DNA of 53,426 bases from Pseudomonadota bacterium (GCA_023412805.1 JAEZRM010000035.1:1-53426), one strand, 5' to 3'; numbered from the stretch's first letter, positions 25,545 to 34,764 are shown. A program made the numbers and translations. The notes: a model not told the origin generated them from the letters alone.

Positions 25545-25605
25545 GCCGCGGGCATAGCACCACGGCAGGGTCGCGAAGCACCTCGTTCCAGCAGTCCGCG
25601 GCAAG
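25545..25605 (+). repeat. 61-base hairpin repeat (family 1), copy 1
   Basis: Begins GCCGCGGGCATAGCACCACG and ends CCGCGGCAAG, so the ends pair. About 5 mismatches to copy 2 over 61 bases. Further copies lie at 25619-25679, 36128-36188 (inverted) and 36323-36427 (interrupted). Confidence 0.75.
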
Positions 25606-25618
25606 TAAAGAAACCCTC

Positions 25619-25679
25619 GCCGCGGGCATAGCACCACGGAAGGGTTGCGAAGCACCTCTTTCCAGCAGCTCGCGGCAAG
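25619..25679 (+). repeat. 61-base hairpin repeat (family 1), copy 2
   Basis: Tandem neighbour of copy 1, 13 bases apart, same orientation and same length. Begins GCCGCGGGCATAGCACCACG and ends GCTCGCGGCAAG. The GC-rich ends can pair over about 8 bases. Confidence 0.75.
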
Positions 25680-25966
25680 TAGATACAAGCAATATGCTGT
25701 TGTCCTACATTCAGCCAAAAGCCGCTGAAGAGCCGCCGTTCGGCCCACCGCCTCGCACAATCGCGCGCTAGGAAGAGACGGCTCGTTCTCCGCGTCGCGT
25801 ATCTCGTTTCATCTCGGAGAGCCTTCTCGAAAGGCATCGCAACTTGGCCATCGGCCGGGAACGATGCCGCTCACTCTGCAGCACCAGGAGCGCGTCTCGT
25901 GCCGAAGTCTCAAAATCTCCCATTCACACGCCCGGGAGTGAGCCAACGACACCGACGTCGATCTCC

Positions 25967-25983
25967 TTAACGGCCGATTAACC
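25967..25983 (+). promoter_or_regulatory. CtrA-type box upstream of the NlpD-like gene
   Basis: TTAA (25967-25970), 7 bases, TTAA (25978-25981) followed by CC: an exact match to the TTAA-N7-TTAA core recognised by the cell-cycle regulator CtrA. It lies 41 bases before the ATG of the NlpD-like gene, and another TTAAC half-site follows at 25993-25997. CtrA control is an inference, supported by the rcdA gene in the same window. Confidence 0.6.
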
Positions 25984-26023
25984 AATTCACGGTTAACTGA
26001 AGGCGCGTAGAGGGGTGTACCAC

Positions 26024-27769
26024 ATGTTGCGTATTGTGCGTTTGTGTGAGCGTCTGCCAAGGCCCGCCACCGCATTTCGGGGCGCGGCCGTTCTTGCGTT
26101 GGCGATGGCGGCTGGCGGTTGCAGTGCCGGTTTCGAGATGCCATCGCTCAGCTACAACGGGGGCCCATCGACGAGCAGCGTCCCCATTCCTCGCGAGCCC
26201 GTCTATCAGAACCGCGGCTCGAATTCGCTCGGTGATGAGCGCGCCTATGGCCAGCCTTACGGTCAACCTTATGGGCAGCCGTACAACCCGCCGGAAAGTG
26301 CGGGCGTCGAGCAGCCCTACAGTCCGCCCTATGAGCCGCCTGCGCGCAAAGAGTGGCGCCAGAGCAATCGCGGGACGCCGGTCTCGCCGGAGGGTGAGCG
26401 CGGTGTGCACGTGTCGGAATTGTCCGGCGCGTACGACCGCGTGCCACATTCGGGAGCGGCACCCCAGTACACGCCACCGGCCGCGTCTGCACCGTACCGT
26501 AGCGCCGATCCCGTACCTGTCGCAGCGCCGGCACCACCGCGCGCGGCGTTCGACCCTGCACCGCACGCTTCCGCCGCGCCGGTGGAAGGTAACACCATCG
26601 AGGTCGTGTCGGGCGATACGCTCTATGCGCTTTCCAGGAAGCACGGCGTTTCCGTCGCCGAGCTGATGCGCGCCAACAATCTGAGGAACGCGCAGCTCCG
26701 CATTGGGCAGAAACTCGTCGTACCCTCGACGAGTGCGCCGCCGACGCGCCGCGTCGCGTCCCTGCCGTCGGCGCCCATGGCCGAGCCGGCCCCGCCGCCT
26801 GCTGCACTGCCACCTGCTGCGATGCCGCCGCCCGCATTCCCGCCGCGCAGCGAGCGTCCCGAGCCGCGTCTGCCGCACCACGAGGCAGGGCCCATCGTGC
26901 CGCCGCTTGTTGAAACCGATCCCTCGACACCGGTGGCCACGACGCCGGCACCGCGCAATGTCGCGGCTGTCGATCCTTCCGGCTGGACGGGCGCCTACAC
27001 CGTCGTGCGCGGCGACAGCCTCTATGCCATCGCGCGGAAGCACAATGTCGGCCTCAATGAGCTCGAGCGCGTCAACCAGATCACGGATCCCCGGCGCGTG
27101 CGGCCCGGCACCGTGCTGAAGGTGCCGCGTCCTGGCGATTCAGCTCCCGTGGCATCCGCTCCGGCGGCGCCGCCGCCGCCCGGCAAGCTTGCAACCGACG
27201 GCCCGAATGGCGTCACGCCGATCGTGCCGACCATCATCAACGGTCGTCCGCGGACAGCGGCAATCGATGCCGATGCGCACACGCCGCCGGGTGGATCGCT
27301 GACGGATGCCGCGCCGGCAGCGCCTCCGCTCGCAAGAGCGGAGCCCCCCGTCCGCGATGCGGCCGTACCGCCGACGCCGAAAGCGCCGCCTGCCACGGCC
27401 AAGTTCCGCTGGCCGGCGCGCGGCAAGATCATCTCGAACTTCGGACCTCAGGGCGGCGGCCAGAACGACGGCATCAACATCGCGTTGCCGCGCGGTGCTG
27501 ACGTGCACGCCGCCGAGGCCGGCATCGTGACCTACGCCGGCGACGGTGTGCAGGGCTATGGCAACCTGCTGCTCATCCGCCACGACGGCGGCTGGATCAC
27601 CGCCTACGCCCACAACGACTCGCTCAACGTGAAGCAGGGCGAAGCCGTGCGGCGCGGGCAGGTCATCGCTAAGGCCGGTGCGACGGGCAGTGTCGACACG
27701 CCCCAGCTTCGGTTCGAAATCCGCCAGGGCGTGAAGCCCATGGATCCCATTCAGCACCTCGAGAATTAA
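26024..27769 (+). CDS. NlpD-like lipoprotein: two LysM domains and degenerate M23 domain
   Basis: A 581-residue envelope protein, probably an activator of cell-wall amidases in division rather than an enzyme. It has a signal peptide with lipobox ending GGC (Cys33), a Pro/Tyr/Gln-rich linker, LysM1 (about 190-233, VVSGDTLYALSRKHGVS), LysM2 (about 323-370, VVRGDSLYAIARKHNVG) and a C-terminal M23/LytM domain (about 461-575). In the M23 domain the zinc ligands are missing: the HxGxD site reads NDGINIA and the LHFEIR site reads LRFEIR, as in NlpD-type activators. ATG follows GAGGGG; a CtrA-type box lies upstream. Usual surE-pcm neighbours are absent. Confidence 0.92.
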   Translation: MLRIVRLCERLPRPATAFRGAAVLALAMAAGGCSAGFEMPSLSYNGGPSTSSVPIPREPVYQNRGSNSLGDERAYGQPYGQPYGQPYNPPESAGVEQPYSPPYEPPARKEWRQSNRGTPVSPEGERGVHVSELSGAYDRVPHSGAAPQYTPPAASAPYRSADPVPVAAPAPPRAAFDPAPHASAAPVEGNTIEVVSGDTLYALSRKHGVSVAELMRANNLRNAQLRIGQKLVVPSTSAPPTRRVASLPSAPMAEPAPPPAALPPAAMPPPAFPPRSERPEPRLPHHEAGPIVPPLVETDPSTPVATTPAPRNVAAVDPSGWTGAYTVVRGDSLYAIARKHNVGLNELERVNQITDPRRVRPGTVLKVPRPGDSAPVASAPAAPPPPGKLATDGPNGVTPIVPTIINGRPRTAAIDADAHTPPGGSLTDAAPAAPPLARAEPPVRDAAVPPTPKAPPATAKFRWPARGKIISNFGPQGGGQNDGINIALPRGADVHAAEAGIVTYAGDGVQGYGNLLLIRHDGGWITAYAHNDSLNVKQGEAVRRGQVIAKAGATGSVDTPQLRFEIRQGVKPMDPIQHLEN

Positions 27770-27793
27770 TCGCGGACGGTTTCGAGGTGCAGC

Positions 27794-27838
27794 CTTCGGG
27801 GCAGGACCATCGCCCGGTCCTGCCCCGAAGCTATTTTT
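27794..27838 (+). terminator. Strong terminator after the NlpD-like gene
   Basis: A perfect 15-bp stem CTTCGGGGCAGGACC (27794-27808) / GGTCCTGCCCCGAAG (27816-27830) with a 7-base loop, followed by CTATTTTT. It ends the NlpD-like transcript, so pncB needs its own promoter in the 130 bases after it. Confidence 0.93.
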
Positions 27839-27971
27839 GGGTGGCCGCTGCTGCAACTCGATGGCGAGACCGGCGCTGAGCGCGGCCCGCGCCGCCCCCT
27901 GCGCATGGTCTGCGGGTTGCGCCCGTGCCGTCGATTTGCGACGTTTGGCCGAAATTTCTTGGAATGCGGCC

Positions 27972-29264
27972 ATGACCGACATCGCGACCAGGGTCTACAA
28001 CCACGCCTGGAAGATCGATCCGATCGTCCGATCGGTGCTCGACACCGATTTCTACAAGCTGTTGATGGCGCAGATGATCTTCCGGCGTCACCGCGATACG
28101 CGGGTGACCTTCGGTATCATCAACCGCACGGCGAGCGTGCCGCTGGCCGACCTCATCGACGAGGGGGCGCTGCGCGAGCAGCTCGATCACATCCGCTCGC
28201 TCTCGCTGAGCCGCGGCGAGTCCACTTGGCTGCGCGGCAACATGTTCTATGGCAAGCGCCAGATGTTCTCGCCGGACTTCGTCGAATGGCTCGAGGACTT
28301 CCGTTTTCCGGCCTACCACCTCGAGCGGCGCGGCAATCAGTACGAGCTGACCTTCGAGGGCCCGTGGATCGAGACCACCATGTGGGAGATCCCCGCGCTC
28401 GCCGTGATTATGGAGCTGCACAGCCGCGCCGTGACCAAGGGGCTCGGCAAGTTCGAGCTGCAGGTGCTCTATGCGCGCGCCATGACACGCGTGTGGGAGA
28501 ACATCCAGCGACTGAGCACGCTGCCGAACCTGAGTATTGCCGATTTCGGCACGCGGCGGCGCCACGGCTTTCTCTGGCAGGACTGGTGCGTGCAGGCGAG
28601 CACGGAAGGATTGGGCAAAGCCTTCACCGGCACCTCGAACTGTCTCATCGCCATGCACCGCGAGGTCGAAGCAATCGGCACGAATGCGCACGAATTGCCC
28701 ATGGTCTATGCGGCGCTCGCCGAGGACGATCGCGCGCTTGCCGAAGCACCCTATGAAGTGCTCGCCGACTGGCAGGACGCTTACGACGGCAATCTGCGCA
28801 TCGTTCTGCCGGACACGTACGGCACGCAGAACTTCTTCGACAAGGCGCCCGAATGGGTTGCACGTTGGACCGGCGTTCGCGTCGATTCCGGCGACCCGAT
28901 CGAGGGCGGCGAGATGGCGATCGCCTGGTGGAAGAAGAACGGTCAAGATCCTGCTAAGAAGCTCGCGATTTTCTCCGATGGGCTCGATGTCGATCTCATT
29001 CACAAGATCCATCGCCACTTCCACGGCCGCATTCGCATTGGCTATGGCTGGGGCACGCTGCTTACCAACGACTTCCGCGGTCTCGGTCCGAACGGCGGGC
29101 TCGATCCCTTCTCGATCGTGTGCAAGGTGATTTCGGCGAACGGCCGGCCGGCAGTGAAAATCTCGGACAATCCGACCAAGGCCGTCGGGCCGCCTGAGGA
29201 GATCGCGCGCTATCGCCGCGTCTTCCGTGTCGGCACGCAGGTCGCGACGCCGGTCGTTGTGTAA
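27972..29264 (+). CDS. pncB: Nicotinate phosphoribosyltransferase
   Basis: Cytoplasmic NAD-salvage enzyme joining nicotinate and PRPP, with ATP hydrolysis, to nicotinate mononucleotide. The 430-residue protein has LDTDFYKLLMAQMIFRRH near the start (about 19-36), the FTGTSNCLIAM block, FGTRRRHGFL, RVDSGDPIEGGE and the C-terminal GTLLTNDF region; order and length match PncB. The start MTDIATRVYN is chosen because longer in-frame starts run into the terminator at 27794-27838. No strong ribosome site is visible. It is followed after 11 bases by the CitE-like gene. Confidence 0.96.
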   Translation: MTDIATRVYNHAWKIDPIVRSVLDTDFYKLLMAQMIFRRHRDTRVTFGIINRTASVPLADLIDEGALREQLDHIRSLSLSRGESTWLRGNMFYGKRQMFSPDFVEWLEDFRFPAYHLERRGNQYELTFEGPWIETTMWEIPALAVIMELHSRAVTKGLGKFELQVLYARAMTRVWENIQRLSTLPNLSIADFGTRRRHGFLWQDWCVQASTEGLGKAFTGTSNCLIAMHREVEAIGTNAHELPMVYAALAEDDRALAEAPYEVLADWQDAYDGNLRIVLPDTYGTQNFFDKAPEWVARWTGVRVDSGDPIEGGEMAIAWWKKNGQDPAKKLAIFSDGLDVDLIHKIHRHFHGRIRIGYGWGTLLTNDFRGLGPNGGLDPFSIVCKVISANGRPAVKISDNPTKAVGPPEEIARYRRVFRVGTQVATPVVV

Positions 29265-29275
29265 GCGAGCGCGCC

Positions 29276-30166
29276 ATGATCGCTGCCGATCAGGTTCCGT
29301 TGCTGCGCTCCTGGCTCTTCGTTGGCGGGCCGAATGCCGAGGAGAGTATCGCGCGGGCGAGCGGTGCCGATGTGATCATTCTCGAACTTGAAGATTTCAC
29401 GCCACCTGACGCCCGCCCGGCGGCGCGCAGTGCTGCGCCCCGACTGCTCGCGGCGTGGCGTGCTGCCGGTGCGGTTGCAGCCGTGCGCGTCAATTCCCTG
29501 GCTGGCGATGGCACTGCCGATCTTGCTGCGGTCATGGCGGGAGCGCCGGATATCGTCATGCTGCCCAAGGTGTGTGGGGCGGCGGATATCGAGGAGCTTG
29601 CGGCCGCCGTCACGTCGCACGAGCGCCGCTATGGTCTGGCCGAAGGCAGCACGCTGCTCGTTCCGAATATCGAAAGCGCTGCAGCACTTTTCGAAACGCG
29701 TGCGATTGCCACGGCCGATCGCCGCGTCGTTGCCTGCCTTCTTGCGAGCGAAGACATGACGGCCGACCTCGGCGCCCCACGAACCAAGGAAGGTGGCGAG
29801 ATCGCATTTGCGCGCGCCTATTTCCATGCCGCGTGCGTCGCAGCTGGAGTCCGCTCCATCGACTACCCCTATACCTACGCCGATGAGGAGGGACTGCGTG
29901 CGAGTTGTGCCGGCGCCAAGGCACTTGGCATCATGGCCAAGTCGCTTGTCGCGCCGCAGCACGCCAAGCTCGTCAATGACGCGTTCACGCCGACCGGCGC
30001 GGAAGTGGCCTTGGCCGAGCGGATCGTTGACGCATTCGAGACCGCGCGACAGGGCGGGCGGGATCGTGCCCACGTCGACGACCACCTCGTCGAGGTGCCG
30101 ACCTGGCGCAATGCCGTTGCACTCCTTGCGCGAGCGGCGGCGCTGAAGAAGTCGCGTGCGGACTGA
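29276..30166 (+). CDS. HpcH/HpaI aldolase / CitE-like lyase family protein
   Basis: A 296-residue TIM-barrel protein of the HpcH/HpaI-CitE family, Mg-dependent enzymes that cleave or form C-C bonds in acyl-CoA or 2-hydroxyacid substrates. Seen are RSWLFVGGPNAEES, the metal-binding acidic block VIILELEDFTPPDARPAAR, AAVRVNSLAGD, PDIVMLPKV, and LLVPNIESAAAL. LEDFT with Glu and Asp fits the metal site. Starts 11 bases after pncB; co-transcription is likely but no functional link to NAD salvage is evident. A specific substrate cannot be named. Confidence 0.88.
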   Translation: MIAADQVPLLRSWLFVGGPNAEESIARASGADVIILELEDFTPPDARPAARSAAPRLLAAWRAAGAVAAVRVNSLAGDGTADLAAVMAGAPDIVMLPKVCGAADIEELAAAVTSHERRYGLAEGSTLLVPNIESAAALFETRAIATADRRVVACLLASEDMTADLGAPRTKEGGEIAFARAYFHAACVAAGVRSIDYPYTYADEEGLRASCAGAKALGIMAKSLVAPQHAKLVNDAFTPTGAEVALAERIVDAFETARQGGRDRAHVDDHLVEVPTWRNAVALLARAAALKKSRAD

Positions 30167-30172
30167 GGGGCG

Positions 30173-30559
30173 TTACTGCGGGAATTTCTTGAGGTAGGCG
30201 ATCAAGTCCTTGCGGTCCTGCTCGTCCTTGAGGCCGGCGAACGCCATCTTGTTGCCGGGCATGGCCGCGCGCGGATTGAGGAGATACTCGAGCATCTTCT
30301 CTTCCGTCCACACCCAACCCTCTGCGCCGGCCTTCTTGTTGGCGTCGGAGTAGTTGAAGCCCTCGATCGTGCCCGCCTTGCGGCCGATGATGCCATTGAG
30401 GACCGGGCCGACCTTGTTCTTGGCATTTTCGCCGACATCGTGACAGGCGCGACAGCGCTTGAAGACATCGGCGCCGTTCTCGGCATCCTGAGCCGAGGCC
30501 AATGTCGCCCCGAGAAGGGTGGTGGCGGTGATCGCAGAGACCAGAACGACCCGTTTCAT
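30173..30559 (-). CDS. Periplasmic cytochrome c (c2/c-550 type)
   Basis: A 128-residue class I cytochrome c acting as a soluble periplasmic electron carrier. The signal peptide (1-23, cleavage ASA/Q) is followed by the heme site CRACH (Cys36, Cys39, His40) and the axial Met105 in PGNKMAFAGL. The insert KAGTIEGFNYSDANKKAG is typical of alphaproteobacterial cytochrome c2 and mitochondrial-like cytochromes. It ends 6 bases from the convergent CitE-like gene. Which oxidase or dehydrogenase it serves is not shown by the context. Confidence 0.93.
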   Translation of the reverse strand: MKRVVLVSAITATTLLGATLASAQDAENGADVFKRCRACHDVGENAKNKVGPVLNGIIGRKAGTIEGFNYSDANKKAGAEGWVWTEEKMLEYLLNPRAAMPGNKMAFAGLKDEQDRKDLIAYLKKFPQ

Positions 30560-30686
30560 CTGTCACTCCCTATGGCGGCCATCGGCGTGGCCTTGCGCCC
30601 AAGAATTATTCTAGGAGTGATCTTACACGCGAAAGCTATCCGCGTCGGTCCGCGCGACCAAATGCTGCACGCAGAACGCCGCGGCC

Positions 30687-31715
30687 TCAGGCGCGGCCGT
30701 CGGGCTGGCGGGGCGCGGGAGCCGGCCTGCGCTTCGGGCGGCTCGGCTCCGCAGCGGCTTCTTTGTTGGTCGATCCGCCAACCGCGAGGCATGGCTTCAG
30801 CAACCGTTCGAGATCGAGCCGCTGGTTCCAGTAGGGCTCCTGCCCATAGATCTCGCTCAGGAACTCGATGAAGACGTTGACCTTCTCGGGCATGAAATCA
30901 CGGCACGGGTAGACCGCGTGGATGGCCACGCTGTCCGAGCCGCAGTACTGCGGCAGCAGCACCTTGAGCGCGCCGCTTTCGAGTTCCGGGCCGATGTCCC
31001 ATGTCGAACGCAGGCCGATGCCGAGCCCGGAGAGCAGTGCTTCGCGCACGAACTCGAGCGAGTTCGAGCGGATGTTGCCCTTGACCTTGAGGTGATGCTC
31101 GCCATCCGGTCCGTGCAGGCGCCAGTAGTCCTGTGCGCCGGCCGAGAGGCAGTTGTGAAAATCGAGGTCCGCAAGGCTCGCCGGTGCGCCGAAGCTCTCG
31201 ACGTACTTGGGCGCGGCACAGATCACGCGCCTGTCGCTCGCGAGCTTACGCTGCACGAGAGAGCTGTCGCGCAGCTCGCCGATGCGGACGGCCAGATCGA
31301 AGCCCTCGCGGATGATGTCGACGAAGCTGTCCGTCAGGTGGAAGTCGAGCTCGATCTCGGGATATTTCGCCAGGAACTGCGGTAGGTACGGTGCAATGTG
31401 GAGACGGCTGAAGGCTGTCGGTGCCGTGACCTTGAGGACACCGCGCGGCTTCGTGTTGCGACGACTGACAAAGTCCTCAGCCTCCGCGATCAAACTCAGG
31501 ATGTCGACGACGCGCTTGAAATACCCTTCGCCGGTTTCGGTGAGCGTGAGCTGGCGCGTGGTGCGCTGAAACAAGCGGGTGCCGAGGCGCTCCTCAAGCA
31601 AGCTCACGCGCTTCGATACGACTGCGGGCGACAGTCCCATCTCACGGCCAGCCGCGGACATGTTTCCGGTGCGTGCGACGCGGGCAAAAATCTCGAGATC
31701 CGTGATGGCTGTCAC
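30687..31715 (-). CDS. LysR family transcriptional regulator
   Basis: A 342-residue DNA-binding regulator. The N-terminal winged helix-turn-helix (about 1-60) reads LEIFARVARTGNMSAAGREMG then LSPAVVSKRVSLLEERLGTRLF; the substrate-binding domain follows from about 90. A Pro/Arg-rich tail of about 30 residues at the C-terminus is unusual for the family. Start is GTG with GGGGAG 6 bases upstream. It is divergent from glcDEF across a 374-base spacer, the classic arrangement of a LysR regulator and its target, so control of glycolate oxidation is likely but not proven. Confidence 0.93.
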   Translation of the reverse strand: MTAITDLEIFARVARTGNMSAAGREMGLSPAVVSKRVSLLEERLGTRLFQRTTRQLTLTETGEGYFKRVVDILSLIAEAEDFVSRRNTKPRGVLKVTAPTAFSRLHIAPYLPQFLAKYPEIELDFHLTDSFVDIIREGFDLAVRIGELRDSSLVQRKLASDRRVICAAPKYVESFGAPASLADLDFHNCLSAGAQDYWRLHGPDGEHHLKVKGNIRSNSLEFVREALLSGLGIGLRSTWDIGPELESGALKVLLPQYCGSDSVAIHAVYPCRDFMPEKVNVFIEFLSEIYGQEPYWNQRLDLERLLKPCLAVGGSTNKEAAAEPSRPKRRPAPAPRQPDGRA

Positions 31716-32089
31716 AGCGTTCTCCCCTTAAACGCACGTCCGGGTCTGCTGATGCTCTTCTTACAGATAGAGTCCATTATGCCCGGCAATGACCAAAGTG
31801 TGTCGGCCGATATAACCCGCCGCGATCACTATTGTTCCCGGCCGTTGAAAATGCGCGGGTGCACGCCTATGCACCCATGTACAACTAACATCATCACGAT
31901 GGTCAGTCCCCTGTCGGTTCCGACACTTGCATGGCCGGGTCACGGAGCGCGCAGGCGTCATTGTCTGGAGTCGGGTGCGCGGTGCTATGATATCGGCAAC
32001 CGAATCCCGATGTTCGGGCACGCGGCGACGGTCGATGTGAATTCAGTCCTATCTGCGCGTCGCTGCGGAGCGAAAGGCAAAGGATCCCG
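31716..32089. other. Divergent promoter region LysR-glcD with a palindrome
   Basis: 374 bases between the LysR start and glcD. A 7-bp inverted repeat GGGTGCA (31857-31863) / TGCACCC (31870-31876) with a 6-base spacer is a candidate operator. I see no other gene or RNA. Promoter boxes cannot be assigned with confidence. Confidence 0.45.
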
Positions 32090-33544
32090 ATGTCGATAAA
32101 TGTGCTGCCGCCGCCGGACCGCGCAATCGTCGCGCGCCGCGATGCGATCGCCCGGGATCTTGCGCGCCTCGTCGCATCGGGCGGTGTGATCGCTGACGAG
32201 GACGGCCGGCGCGCGTTCGAGACGGACGGCCTGTCGGCCTATCGCTGCATGCCGCTCGCGGTTGTGCTGCCGCGCTCGACGGAGGAAGTTTCGCGCGTGC
32301 TCAAGTATGCGCACGACAACGGCATCACCATCATCCCACGTGGCGCCGGTACATCGCTCTGCGGCGGCGCGCTGCCGGCCGAGGATGCCATCGTCGTCGG
32401 TGTCTCGCGCATGAACCGCGTCCTCGACATCGATCTCGAGAACCGCACCGCGCGCGTCGAGACGGGCATAACGAACCTCGGCATTTCAGGCGCCGTCCAG
32501 CCGCACGGCTTTTTCTATGCGCCCGATCCTTCGAGCCAGCTCGCGTGCACCCTTGCGGGCAACATCGCCATGAATTCCGGTGGCGCGCATTGCCTCAAGT
32601 ACGGCGTGACCACCAACAACGTGCTCGGCGTGAAGATGGTGCTCGTCGACGGTCGTGTGGTCGAGATCGGCGGCGCGCACCTCGATGCCTCGGGCTATGA
32701 CCTGCTCGGGCTGATCGTTGGATCGGAGGGGCAATTCGGCATCGTCACCGAGGCGACCGTGCGCATTCTGCGTGCGGCCGAGGCGGCGCGGCCCATGCTG
32801 CTCGGCTTCGAGTCGAGTGAGATCGCCGGGCGCTGCGTCTCGGCCATCATCGCCTCGGGCATCATACCCGTCGCCATCGAGTTCATGGACAAGCCCGCCA
32901 TTCACGTATGCGAGGCTTTTGCCAAGGCCGGCTATCCCATGGATGTCGAAGCGCTGCTCATTGTCGAAGTGGAGGGCTCGGAGGAGGAAATCTCGGCGCT
33001 GCTCGCGCGCATCGTCGACATTGCCAAGCCCTTCAAGCCGAAAGGCGTCCGCGTGAGCCAGAGTGCTGAAGAAAGCGCCGCCATCTGGCGCGGACGCAAG
33101 TCGGCATTCGGTGCGCTCGGTCGCATCTCCGACTACTTCTGTATGGACGGCACCATTCCGCTCGGGCGACTGCCCGAGGTGCTGACGCGCATTGGTGAGA
33201 TCTGCGCGGGCCATGGGCTCAAGGTCGCGAACATCTTCCATGCTGGTGATGGCAATCTGCATCCGCTGATCCTCTTCAATGCGAACGATCCCGAGCAGGT
33301 CCACCGCGCCGAGGCGGCAGGTGCGGATATTCTGAAGCTGTGCGTCGAGGTCGGCGGATGCCTGACGGGTGAACATGGCGTCGGCGTCGAGAAGCGCGAT
33401 CTCATGACGAGCCAGTTCACATCCGGCGAGCTTGCACTGCAGATGCGCATCAAGACCGTGTTCGATCCGCCGTGGCTGCTCAATCCGCACAAGGTCTTCC
33501 CGCTCGAGAACCGTGAGATCGAGCATCAGGCCTGGGAGCATTGA
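32090..33544 (+). CDS. glcD: Glycolate oxidase subunit GlcD
   Basis: FAD-binding catalytic subunit of membrane-associated glycolate oxidase (glycolate to glyoxylate). The 484-residue protein has the PCMH-type FAD domain with IIPRGAGTSLCGGALP (about 82-97), PDPSSQLACTLAGNIAMNSGG and KMVLVDGRVVEIGG, and a C-terminal FAD-oxidase domain with HAGDGNLHPLILFN and GEHGVGVEKR. All flavin-binding motifs are intact. ATG follows AAAGGA. It is the first gene of glcDEF; the stop overlaps the region of the glcE start. Confidence 0.95.
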   Translation: MSINVLPPPDRAIVARRDAIARDLARLVASGGVIADEDGRRAFETDGLSAYRCMPLAVVLPRSTEEVSRVLKYAHDNGITIIPRGAGTSLCGGALPAEDAIVVGVSRMNRVLDIDLENRTARVETGITNLGISGAVQPHGFFYAPDPSSQLACTLAGNIAMNSGGAHCLKYGVTTNNVLGVKMVLVDGRVVEIGGAHLDASGYDLLGLIVGSEGQFGIVTEATVRILRAAEAARPMLLGFESSEIAGRCVSAIIASGIIPVAIEFMDKPAIHVCEAFAKAGYPMDVEALLIVEVEGSEEEISALLARIVDIAKPFKPKGVRVSQSAEESAAIWRGRKSAFGALGRISDYFCMDGTIPLGRLPEVLTRIGEICAGHGLKVANIFHAGDGNLHPLILFNANDPEQVHRAEAAGADILKLCVEVGGCLTGEHGVGVEKRDLMTSQFTSGELALQMRIKTVFDPPWLLNPHKVFPLENREIEHQAWEH

Positions 33545-33546
33545 CA

Positions 33547-34764
33547 GTGCAGAATGCACGCCCAGGAAGCGAGCGCGAGCTTCAGCGCCTGATCATGGAC
33601 GCCGCGCGTGCCGAGATGCCTGTGGAGGTGATTGGCGCCGGCACCAAGCGTACGGTCGGCCGTCCCATCAATTCGGGTCTCGGAATCTCGACGGCCTCGC
33701 TCAGCGGCGTCACGCTCTATGAGCCGACGGAACTCGTCATGGGCGCGCGCGCCGGTACGCCACTCGTGGACATCGAGCAGCGCCTCGCCGAGAAGGGCCA
33801 GATGCTCGCCTTCGAGCCCATCGATCTCGGGCCGGTGCTTGGTGCGCCAGCGAACAGCGGCACGATCGGCGCTGTCTTTGCGACGAATTTTTCCGGCAGC
33901 CGTCGTGTGATTGCGGGTGGCGCGCGCGATCACCTTCTCGGTGTCGAGGCGATCACCGGTGCGGGGCAGACCTTCCGCGGTGGCGGGCGCGTCATGAAGA
34001 ACGTCACGGGCTATGATCTCTGCCGCGCTGTTTGCGGAAGCTGGGGGACGCTCGCCGTCATGACGGGCGTGACCTTCAAGGTGCTGCCGCGGCCCGAGCG
34101 CACCGGCACGCTCGTCATTCTGGGCCTCGACGATACGTCGGGTGTGGAGGCGCTGTGTGCGGCGCTCGGCACGCCATTTGAGGTTTCCGGCGCCGTGCAT
34201 CTGCAGGCTCCGTTCGCGGCGCGACTGCATCATGCGGGGCTGGCTGCGGCTCAGAAGGCCGTCACCGCCATTCGTATCGAAACCTATGAGAACTCGCTGC
34301 GCTATCGTCTTGATCGTCTCAAGGATGCGCTCCATCCTTTCGGCGAGATTCACGAGCTCGATGACGAGAACGCGCTCGCCTTCTGGGGTGAGCTGCGCCA
34401 GCTCTCGCCCTTGCAAGGTGGCACCGCGCCCCTCTGGCGCCTCTCGACGGCGCCGCGATCAGGGCCTGCAGTTGTTGCGGCCATTACGCGCTACATGGAA
34501 TGCCGCGCCTGGTACGACTGGTCCGGCGGGCTCATTTGGGCCGAGGTGCTCGACACGGCCGATGCTGGCGCCGCCGATATTCGCCGCGTGATCGCGCATC
34601 ATGGCGGACATGCGACGCTGATCCGTGCCGCACCTGCCGTGCGCGCGTCGATCGACGTCTTCCAGCCGCTCGAACCCGACATCGCCGCGATCACGCGCGG
34701 CATCAAGGCGGTCTTCGATCCGAAAGACATCCTCAATCGCGGGCGATTGCTCGCAGATCTTTAG
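33547..34764 (+). CDS. glcE: Glycolate oxidase subunit GlcE
   Basis: Second FAD-binding subunit of glycolate oxidase. About 405 residues, with VEVIGAGTKRTVGRPI, EPTELVMGARAGTPL, ANSGTIGAVFATNFSGSRR and GGRVMKNVTGYDLCRAVCGS. The start is either GTG at 33547 (chosen; GGGAG about 8 bases upstream) or TTG at 33541 overlapping the glcD stop. It lacks the C-terminal domain of GlcD, as usual. Followed 13 bases later by glcF. Confidence 0.94.
   Translation: MQNARPGSERELQRLIMDAARAEMPVEVIGAGTKRTVGRPINSGLGISTASLSGVTLYEPTELVMGARAGTPLVDIEQRLAEKGQMLAFEPIDLGPVLGAPANSGTIGAVFATNFSGSRRVIAGGARDHLLGVEAITGAGQTFRGGGRVMKNVTGYDLCRAVCGSWGTLAVMTGVTFKVLPRPERTGTLVILGLDDTSGVEALCAALGTPFEVSGAVHLQAPFAARLHHAGLAAAQKAVTAIRIETYENSLRYRLDRLKDALHPFGEIHELDDENALAFWGELRQLSPLQGGTAPLWRLSTAPRSGPAVVAAITRYMECRAWYDWSGGLIWAEVLDTADAGAADIRRVIAHHGGHATLIRAAPAVRASIDVFQPLEPDIAAITRGIKAVFDPKDILNRGRLLADL

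Larger units (their letters stand above)
25384..26023. other. Long spacer with dispersed repeats and a CtrA-type box
   Basis: 640 bases without a credible gene. It contains two tandem 44-48-base units (25408-25501), a small 6-bp hairpin at 25506-25521, two 61-base hairpin repeats (25545-25605 and 25619-25679), about 280 bases in which I see nothing, and a CtrA-type box at 25967-25983. Short reading frames here are chance products of the repeats. Confidence 0.8.

Noticed and set aside
25545..25679. CRISPR-like array at the tandem 61-base repeats
   Set aside because: Only two repeats with a 13-base gap, variable and hairpin-shaped, and no cas genes in the window.
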